From JBLHUT01 sp047629975 (GTDB lineage: Bacteria > Pseudomonadota > Alphaproteobacteria > Rhodobacterales > Rhodobacteraceae): a DNA stretch of 11,844 nucleotides. Below are positions 7,068 to 11,844 of this stretch, one piece after another. The translations under genes were made by a program, and so were the position numbers. The stretch lies in contig JBLHUT010000086.1 of the NCBI GenBank assembly GCA_047629975.1, positions 1 through 11,844 on the forward strand, given 5' to 3'. Positions within the stretch are counted from its first letter, which is position 1, and every line of letters begins with the position of its first letter. Below the pieces are notes generated by a model that was given only the letters and a program-made list of their open reading frames with translations, was not told the origin of the DNA and did not search any database.

Positions 7068-8036
7068 TCAGACTTTGATATTCACCATGATCTTCATGAA
7101 GATCACGTTGGTGACCAGAAATGTTGCGACGATCAAGCAGGCTGGAAGAAACGCCGGAGTGTCCTTGACGGAGTCGTAATAGTCCGGTTTGACCACGCTG
7201 ATCGTAATCAGCGCCAGAACCGGAAAGCCGGACAGAAACATGCCCGACCATTTCGCCTCGGCGGTGATCGCCTTGACGCGCCGAAAAAGTTTGAACCGCG
7301 AGCGGATCACCTTTGACAACCCGTCAAGGATTTCCGCAAGGTTGCCCCCCGCCTGCTGCTGGATGGTTACCGCAACGGCCAGAAACCTCAGATCCTGCAT
7401 GTCCATCCGCTCGGCCAGCGCCTTCAGGCTGTCGGATATTTCGCGCCCGTAGGCGCTTTCGTCCGCGATGACGCCGAATTCACTGCCCAGCGGGTCGGCG
7501 ACCTCTTTGGCGACGATGCTGACCGCCGACGAGAACGGATGCCCCACTCGCAACGACCGCACCATCAGCTCAACCGCATCGGGCAATTGTTCCTCGATCA
7601 TCGACAGACGCTTTTTCGCCTTGTTGTTGATCCACATGTAAACGCCGCCCAACCCCATCGCCACCGCGACCACCGCACGGATCGGGGCAGAGGCCTGCGT
7701 GCCGATGCTTAACGCGATAAACGCCAGAACCGACAACAACGCCATGATCCCCAAAAGCGCCTTTGGCGAGAAGGCGATATTGGCCTTTTGGGCCTTGTCT
7801 GCCAAAAGCGAATAGAACGGAATGCCGCGCGCATTCAGGTGTTGCGTCATTTCTTTGCGCAATTGTTCAAGCACTTCCTCGCGGGCTGATCCCTTTTCAA
7901 GCATCTCGAGGCGCCGGTTTACCCGGCTGTTCAGGCTGATGGATTTGCCGAATACCGTCAGGTAAAGCCCCTCGACTAGAATAAGGACAGCCACGAATAT
8001 CAGGCCATAAATGATCGGTTCGGGGCTGATTTGCAT
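7068..8036 (-). CDS. tadB: TadB, inner-membrane platform protein of the Flp pilus
   Basis: A 322-residue protein with membrane segments at about 8-28, 94-111, 118-136, 266-283 and 297-315, and a GspF-like domain between them. Typical TadB signatures are EEQLPDAVELMVRSLRVGHP (148-167), TIQQQAGGNLAEILDGLS (224-241) and VKAITAEAKWSG (254-265). The N-terminal segment is followed by a charged stretch (38-66) facing the cytoplasm. It is the paralogue and partner of TadC and receives the motor ATPase TadA, encoded immediately before it with a 35-base gap. AGGA nine bases before ATG 8036 supports the start. The protein appears complete, with no missing motif. Confidence 0.95.
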   Translation of the reverse strand: MQISPEPIIYGLIFVAVLILVEGLYLTVFGKSISLNSRVNRRLEMLEKGSAREEVLEQLRKEMTQHLNARGIPFYSLLADKAQKANIAFSPKALLGIMALLSVLAFIALSIGTQASAPIRAVVAVAMGLGGVYMWINNKAKKRLSMIEEQLPDAVELMVRSLRVGHPFSSAVSIVAKEVADPLGSEFGVIADESAYGREISDSLKALAERMDMQDLRFLAVAVTIQQQAGGNLAEILDGLSKVIRSRFKLFRRVKAITAEAKWSGMFLSGFPVLALITISVVKPDYYDSVKDTPAFLPACLIVATFLVTNVIFMKIMVNIKV

Positions 8037-8071
8037 ATCGGGCTATCCTGTTGTGGTCGCTTGAGGGGGCA

Positions 8072-9484
8072 TTATTTGGTGGGCTCATAAATCGAGGCCG
8101 GCAGGTCGTAGCCCCACTGCTTGAAGCGGTCGGCATAATGGGAGCGGACACCGGTGGCGGTGAACCTGCCAACGATCTTGCCGCCTTCCTCAAGGCCCAA
8201 CCGTTCATAACGGAACATCTCTTGCATCGAAATCACCTCGCCCTCCATGCCGGTTATTTCGGTGATCGACACCATCCGGCGTGACCCGTCCTGTAACCGC
8301 GAGGCCTGCACAATCAGGTTGACCGCGCTTGCAATCTGCGCGCGCACGGCCTTGAGCGGCATCTCGATGCCCGCCATCGCCACCATGTTTTCAAGCCGCG
8401 AAACACCGTCGCGCGCGGAGTTGGCGTGGATGGTGGTCATGGAGCCGTCGTGGCCGGTGTTCATGGCTTGCAACATGTCGATCACCTCTTCGCCGCGGGT
8501 CTCGCCGACGATAATCCGGTCGGGACGCATCCGCAGAGCATTGCGCAGGCAATCTCGCTGGCTGACGGCGCCTTTGCCTTCGACATTCGCGGGGCGGCTT
8601 TCCATGCGGCCCACATGCACCTGCTGCAATTGCAACTCGGCCGTGTCCTCGATGGTCAGGATCCGCTCGCTGTTGTCGATAAACGACGACAGCGCATTCA
8701 GCGTGGTCGTTTTGCCCGATCCGGTGCCCCCCGAAACGATCACGTTCAACCGGCACGCGACAGCGGCCTGAAGATAAGCGGCCATCTGATCAGAAAACGC
8801 GCCGAACTGCACCAGATCGTCAATGCCCAGCTTTTCCTTTTTGAATTTCCGGATCGAGACAAGGCTGCCATCCACCGCAACAGGAGGCACCATCGCGTTG
8901 AACCGCGACCCGTCCGCAAGGCGCGCATCGACGTACGGGTTGCTCTCGTCCACACGTCGCCCCACCGCCGACACGATCTTGTCGATAATCCGCAACAGAT
9001 GCTTTTCGTCCTTGAAGGTCACGTTGCTCAGTTCAAGGATGCCGTCGCGTTCGATGAAAACCCGGTGCGGCCCGTTTACCAGAATGTCGTTGACGCTGTC
9101 GTCTTTCAAAAGCGGCTCAAGAGGGCCAAGGCCGGTCACCTCGTCGAAAAGCTCCTGAGTCAGTGTCGCACGCTCGTCCTTGTTCAGAACGATGCTCAGC
9201 TCTTCGAGAGCTTCCGAAGAGATCGCCGCGATTTCCTGACGCAAATCCTGTTCGCTGGCAGTTTCGAGTGCTGCAAGGTTAAGATTGTCGAGCAGACGTT
9301 TGTGCAATTCCGACTTGATTTCGGCAAGCCGCTCTTTACGCTTCTTCTCCTTGTCGGGCGGGGCGACTTGTGCGGTTGGCTGCGCAGGAGCGGGGGGGGC
9401 GGTACGTGCGGGCGCTGTGCCGGCCGGTGTGGCAAGCGCGGGATCAAACGGAGGGGCGGATTTTTTATAACGCGAAAACATCAC
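8072..9484 (-). CDS. tadA: TadA/CpaF, motor ATPase of the Flp pilus
   Basis: A 470-residue cytoplasmic secretion ATPase of the VirB11/GspE superfamily, CpaF branch. Visible motifs are Walker A GGTGSGKT (252-259), the Asp box ILTIEDTAEL (275-284), the Walker B region RPDRIIVGETRGEE (320-333) and the His box MTTIHANSARD (349-359). The N-terminal domain includes the CpaF-typical ELFDEVTGLGPLEPLL and DILVNGP. The first 45 residues are an Ala/Pro-rich tail followed by a strongly basic patch (DKEKKRKER, 44-52), probably flexible. It hydrolyses ATP to drive pilin extrusion through the TadB/TadC platform. The start at 9484 has a second ATG directly behind it. The gene follows tadZ by 25 bases. Confidence 0.97.
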   Translation of the reverse strand: MMFSRYKKSAPPFDPALATPAGTAPARTAPPAPAQPTAQVAPPDKEKKRKERLAEIKSELHKRLLDNLNLAALETASEQDLRQEIAAISSEALEELSIVLNKDERATLTQELFDEVTGLGPLEPLLKDDSVNDILVNGPHRVFIERDGILELSNVTFKDEKHLLRIIDKIVSAVGRRVDESNPYVDARLADGSRFNAMVPPVAVDGSLVSIRKFKKEKLGIDDLVQFGAFSDQMAAYLQAAVACRLNVIVSGGTGSGKTTTLNALSSFIDNSERILTIEDTAELQLQQVHVGRMESRPANVEGKGAVSQRDCLRNALRMRPDRIIVGETRGEEVIDMLQAMNTGHDGSMTTIHANSARDGVSRLENMVAMAGIEMPLKAVRAQIASAVNLIVQASRLQDGSRRMVSITEITGMEGEVISMQEMFRYERLGLEEGGKIVGRFTATGVRSHYADRFKQWGYDLPASIYEPTK

Positions 9485-9509
9485 TCTACCTCAAATGTGG
9501 CGGGGCGTG

Positions 9510-10787
9510 TCATGACCGGGCCTGTTCGGATTGGATCAACTCGTGAAGCGACACCGCAAGCTTGCAGATATCGCGGCGCAGCGGATTTTTGGGCGCGGAC
9601 AGCGCGATCGGGTTGCCGTTGTCACAAGCCTGCTTGACCTGCGCGTGACCGTGCGGAAGCCGCAGTTCGATATCGATACCAAGGCTCTCGGCCAGTCGTT
9701 TAACCCGCGCCTTGCCGCCGATATCGGTGAATTTCGGTGCCTTGTTCAAAACGAACCGCAGCTTTTCAACCGGCAGGTCCTCTCCCTTGAGCAAGCGCAA
9801 GAAATGCAACGCATTCTGGGCCGATCGCATATCCATCAGCATCATCGGGAAATAGATATGCGCCTTTGACAGCACCGTTTCAGTCCACGCAACAAGGGCC
9901 GTCGGCATGTCGATCACGACAAAATCGAAATTGACCCGCGCGACTTCGATCAGGGCGCTGACATCCTCGGGGGTGAGAAAATCAAGCGGCAGAATATCGG
10001 CCGGTGCCGTCAGAACATGCAGCCGTTCATTATAAACCTGCAACGAGTTCATAAAGGATTCGCTATCCATCGCTGCCGTATCCGACAGCAATTCGAACAC
10101 CGTATCGCGCCGCGTCAGATCCAGATAGGTCGACGTGGTGCCGAATTGAAAGTCCAGATCAATCAGGCACACGCGTGGTGGTGCGGGGAGGGGGGCTTTT
10201 TTGCGCCACCCCGCCACGCGGTCCGGCAGGGTAAGTTCCCACGCAAGATTGACGGCAAAATTTGTGGCGCCCGCCCCGCCTGACAGCCCGTGCACCGGCA
10301 GGATCGCGGCGTCGCGACTGGCCGGTGTTGCGGTTTGCGACCTGTCGTTGTGTCGTGTGCGGATGTCGCGCGGGGCAGGGCCCTGGCGCAGGCGCTCGAC
10401 CGCGTCCTCGAACGCGCCCTCGGGAAGCGGATAGGGCACAAAATCATCCGCACCGGTGCGCAACAATTGATGCAGGAAAGAGGGGCTGACGTTGTCGGCG
10501 ATCACCAGAACCTGAATGTTGCGTTGTTTGGCCAGTGCGATCATTTTGTCGATCAGCGCGCTGTTGGGTTCGTCCAGCGCATCCAGAGCGAGTGCCACGA
10601 ATTCAAGCCCGCCCGGTTTGCTGTGCAGCAGGAAGTCGACGGCCTCGTCCAGTTGCAGGTCGCCCCAGCTGTCTCCGATTGTCCGGTCCAGATCCCCGAT
10701 GAGCAGGTTGAAATTCTGCACGTCGCGCGAAATTGTGCAGACTGTGACCGGTGCCGTTTCGTGTTTGAGTGCTGCGCCGCTCTCCAT
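9510..10787 (-). CDS. tadZ: TadZ/CpaE, MinD/ParA-like localisation protein with degenerate P-loop
   Basis: The start is ATG 10787, giving 425 residues, because AAGGGGA stands at proper spacing before it. An in-frame upstream extension to 10904 would add 39 residues with no such site. Residues 1-140 form a receiver-like N-terminal domain (LLRTGADDFVPYPLP, 108-122). A linker and a MinD/ParA-type domain follow. Its P-loop position reads GLSGGAGATN (167-176), where canonical MinD has KGGVGKTT, so both the signature and the P-loop lysine are absent. Other ATPase elements are kept: LIDLDFQFG (208-216) and Walker B-like FDFVVIDMP (287-295). TadZ/CpaE proteins place the Tad machine, often at a cell pole; atypical P-loops are known in this family. 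It is followed closely by tadA and preceded by an unusually long 225-base gap. Confidence 0.93.
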   Translation of the reverse strand: MESGAALKHETAPVTVCTISRDVQNFNLLIGDLDRTIGDSWGDLQLDEAVDFLLHSKPGGLEFVALALDALDEPNSALIDKMIALAKQRNIQVLVIADNVSPSFLHQLLRTGADDFVPYPLPEGAFEDAVERLRQGPAPRDIRTRHNDRSQTATPASRDAAILPVHGLSGGAGATNFAVNLAWELTLPDRVAGWRKKAPLPAPPRVCLIDLDFQFGTTSTYLDLTRRDTVFELLSDTAAMDSESFMNSLQVYNERLHVLTAPADILPLDFLTPEDVSALIEVARVNFDFVVIDMPTALVAWTETVLSKAHIYFPMMLMDMRSAQNALHFLRLLKGEDLPVEKLRFVLNKAPKFTDIGGKARVKRLAESLGIDIELRLPHGHAQVKQACDNGNPIALSAPKNPLRRDICKLAVSLHELIQSEQARS

Positions 10788-10871
10788 TTGATTGCTTTCC
10801 CCTTTTATCCGCGCCGGTCCGAACGGGGTGTCATGCGCAAGGCGCAGCCGTTGGGTCGGTCGGTTCGGGGA

Positions 10872-10912
10872 CCAGACGCGGATGGTTCCGGTCTGTTGCC
10901 CCAAGCGTCTGG
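10872..10912 (-). promoter_or_regulatory. Inverted repeats in the tadZ leader with alternative pairings
   Basis: CCAGACGC (10872-10879) and GCGTCTGG (10905-10912) are exact 8-base inverted repeats with a 25-base loop. Inside the loop GTCTG (10891-10895) can also pair with CAGAC (10873-10877), so in the leader RNA two hairpins would exclude each other. The structure lies 85 bases before the tadZ start. It might be an attenuator or mRNA-processing element, but nothing downstream resembles a terminator with a U-run. The repeats are plainly visible; the role is a guess. Confidence 0.45.
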
Positions 10913-10941
10913 ATGGTGGAAAAATGCGGCGGGAATGCGGC

Positions 10942-10971
10942 TACAAAAATGTCTTTGTAAGGTAACCGGTT
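10942..10971. repeat. Two short palindromes in the ompA-tadZ gap
   Basis: TACAAA-aatgtc-TTTGTA (10942-10959) is an AT-rich interrupted palindrome in a GC-rich gap. AACCGGTT (10964-10971) follows immediately. They could be operator sites or the remains of an internal promoter for tadZ and the genes after it. No convincing -35/-10 pair was found with them. Confidence 0.4.
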
Positions 10972-11012
10972 GTCCTGGCTTGCGGTGATCCTCTGAAAAC
11001 CGGGGGGGCGCG

Positions 11013-11675
11013 TCAGCGTTCTTCGGCGCTGGCCTGTTCGTCGATCAGAACCAGCTCGTGGGGTTCGGTCGCACTGGTCAGGGTTTCGGTGTACGAAAAG
11101 AGGGCGTATTTGCCGTCATGCACAAGCGGGTGGCCTTTGACAAAGCCCGAGACCTCGGTGACGGTCCGGCGATTGCGCCGTTCTTTGCCGTCGGTCACGA
11201 TCAGGGGCTGTGTTTCTCCGAAGGACACGACGCCCTCTAGCCGCGCACGGTCGATGCCGCGCCCGACAAGATAGGCAACAGCCGCGTTCGCGCGTTGCTG
11301 CCCCAGACGTTGATTGGCCTGCGTGCTGCCGACTTTGTCGGTGTGGCCATAGACGCGAAACCGGACGCCGGGGTAGTTTGTGATCCAGTCTGCCTGCTGG
11401 TCCAGCGCGCGTGCGGCGGCAGGTTCGATCACCGCACTGGCAAAGGCAAAGGTGATCGTGGTGGGGGCCTGTTCGGCAAACCGGCGCGACAGGTCGATGC
11501 TTGTGTTGCGCTGTCCGGTCATGACTTGTGCGTTGTTGCGCGACGAGGCTCCGAAATCGTCGGTATCAATCTCGCTTCCGGCGACGGTATCAAAACTGAC
11601 GCGGCTTTCGTCGGTACATCCCACAAGCGCGACAGCGCCAAGCACGGTGATCACAAACGCGGTGCGGATTGTCAT
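11013..11675 (-). CDS. OmpA-domain lipoprotein of the tad cluster
   Basis: A 220-residue lipoprotein with lipobox LVGC (cysteine 20). Residues about 72-178 form an OmpA C-terminal (peptidoglycan-binding) domain: ITFAFASAVIEPAAARALD, VYGHTDKVGSTQANQRLGQQRA and a final ERRNRR block. D113 in GHTD and R128 in QQRA are 15 residues apart, as are the two diaminopimelate-binding residues of E. coli OmpA (D271, R286). It therefore probably binds peptidoglycan while its lipid sits in the outer membrane. Placed directly after the secretin gene (5 bases between that stop and this ATG) and before tadZ, it most likely anchors the pilus exit pore to the cell wall. GGAG eight bases before ATG 11675 lies at the very end of the secretin reading frame, so translation is probably coupled. 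A 40-residue non-OmpA tail follows the domain. Confidence 0.9.
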   Translation of the reverse strand: MTIRTAFVITVLGAVALVGCTDESRVSFDTVAGSEIDTDDFGASSRNNAQVMTGQRNTSIDLSRRFAEQAPTTITFAFASAVIEPAAARALDQQADWITNYPGVRFRVYGHTDKVGSTQANQRLGQQRANAAVAYLVGRGIDRARLEGVVSFGETQPLIVTDGKERRNRRTVTEVSGFVKGHPLVHDGKYALFSYTETLTSATEPHELVLIDEQASAEER

Positions 11676-11680
11676 TCTGT

Positions 11681-11844
11681 CTACTCCATCACATAGCCGT
11701 AAGAGCCGCTAAAGTCCTGTCGGGCGACTTCGGCGGCGGCCCCTGTTTTCGGGCGACCTTTGGCCGAGGTCTTGCCGAACAGGAACAGCTCGCGTTCTGT
11801 GGGCGGGCGCACCCGGTCAGTCGGCAGGGCCAGCGTCTCGCCCC
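11681..11844 (-). CDS. rcpA: RcpA/CpaC outer-membrane secretin, C-terminal end (cut by window edge)
   Basis: Only the last 54 codons are present, ending at TAG 11681-11683. The readable peptide includes PTDRVRPPTERELFLFGK and ends ARQDFSGSYGYVME, which fits the C-terminus of the tad secretins (type II/III secretion pore family) in Rhodobacterales as I remember them. The secretin forms the multimeric pore through which the Flp pilus leaves the outer membrane. The position just upstream of the OmpA lipoprotein and tadZ genes is the standard one. The secretin core lies beyond the right edge, so the identification rests on the short C-terminus and on gene order. Confidence 0.82.
   Translation of the reverse strand, partial: GETLALPTDRVRPPTERELFLFGKTSAKGRPKTGAAAEVARQDFSGSYGYVME

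Noticed and set aside
8426..9637. 403-codon open frame on the plus strand
   Set aside because: It lies antisense to tadA, whose motifs are all intact. Long shadow frames are common in GC-rich genes, and the translation shows no recognisable domain.
10788..10904. In-frame N-terminal extension of TadZ by 39 residues
   Set aside because: The extension is compositionally unlike the protein, has no Shine-Dalgarno sequence, and the ATG at 10787 has a good one.
10290..10988. 232-codon plus-strand frame over the tadZ start
   Set aside because: It is antisense to the conserved N-terminal half of TadZ and to its leader, with no ribosome binding site or motif.
1..11844. CRISPR arrays, tRNA or rRNA genes, insertion sequences
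   Set aside because: No regularly spaced repeats, tRNA-like cloverleaf sequence, transposase motif or terminal inverted repeats with target duplications were seen.

Overview
The window looks like a chromosomal segment of an alphaproteobacterium, most likely Rhodobacterales (Roseobacter group). The clues are high-GC coding, a tad (tight adherence, type IVc Flp pilus) gene order typical of that group, and a ligase-associated DEXH helicase. This assignment comes from protein resemblance recalled from memory, not from a database search.

Right two thirds (3934-11844, all minus strand): most of a tad operon, read from right to left. It contains the end of the RcpA/CpaC outer-membrane secretin, an OmpA-domain lipoprotein, TadZ/CpaE, TadA/CpaF, TadB, TadC, two TPR lipoproteins (TadD-like) and a short TadV/CpaA-type prepilin peptidase. 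Together they cover the exit pore, a likely cell-wall anchor, the polar localisation ATPase, the motor ATPase, the inner-membrane platform, the pilotin/assembly lipoproteins and the pilin-processing enzyme. The Flp pilin, RcpC/CpaB and the TadE/F/G pseudopilins are not here. Pilin and RcpC would be expected beyond the right edge. The operon is tight except for a 225-base gap before tadZ, which contains inverted repeats.

Middle (2182-3946): one plus-strand gene for a polytopic membrane protein of about 541 residues with a soluble C-terminal part, possibly a GT-C-type glycosyltransferase. It is convergent with the prepilin peptidase gene and overlaps its 3' end by 13 bases. Its divergent promoter region holds three direct repeats at exact 11-base spacing.

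Left (1-2181, minus strand): an AAA+ ATPase of a family that I recall near tad loci in this group. It is split by a frameshift near its C-terminus. After it come three closely spaced inverted repeats and then the N-terminal part of the ligase-associated DEXH DNA-repair helicase, which runs off the left edge.

The main points to follow up are the frameshifted but otherwise intact AAA+ ATPase, the 11-base repeat array, a TadZ whose P-loop lacks both usual lysines, the convergent membrane protein as a possible pilus-modification partner, and the hairpin clusters. I see no wholly new system. It is a standard tad locus with unusual accessory details.
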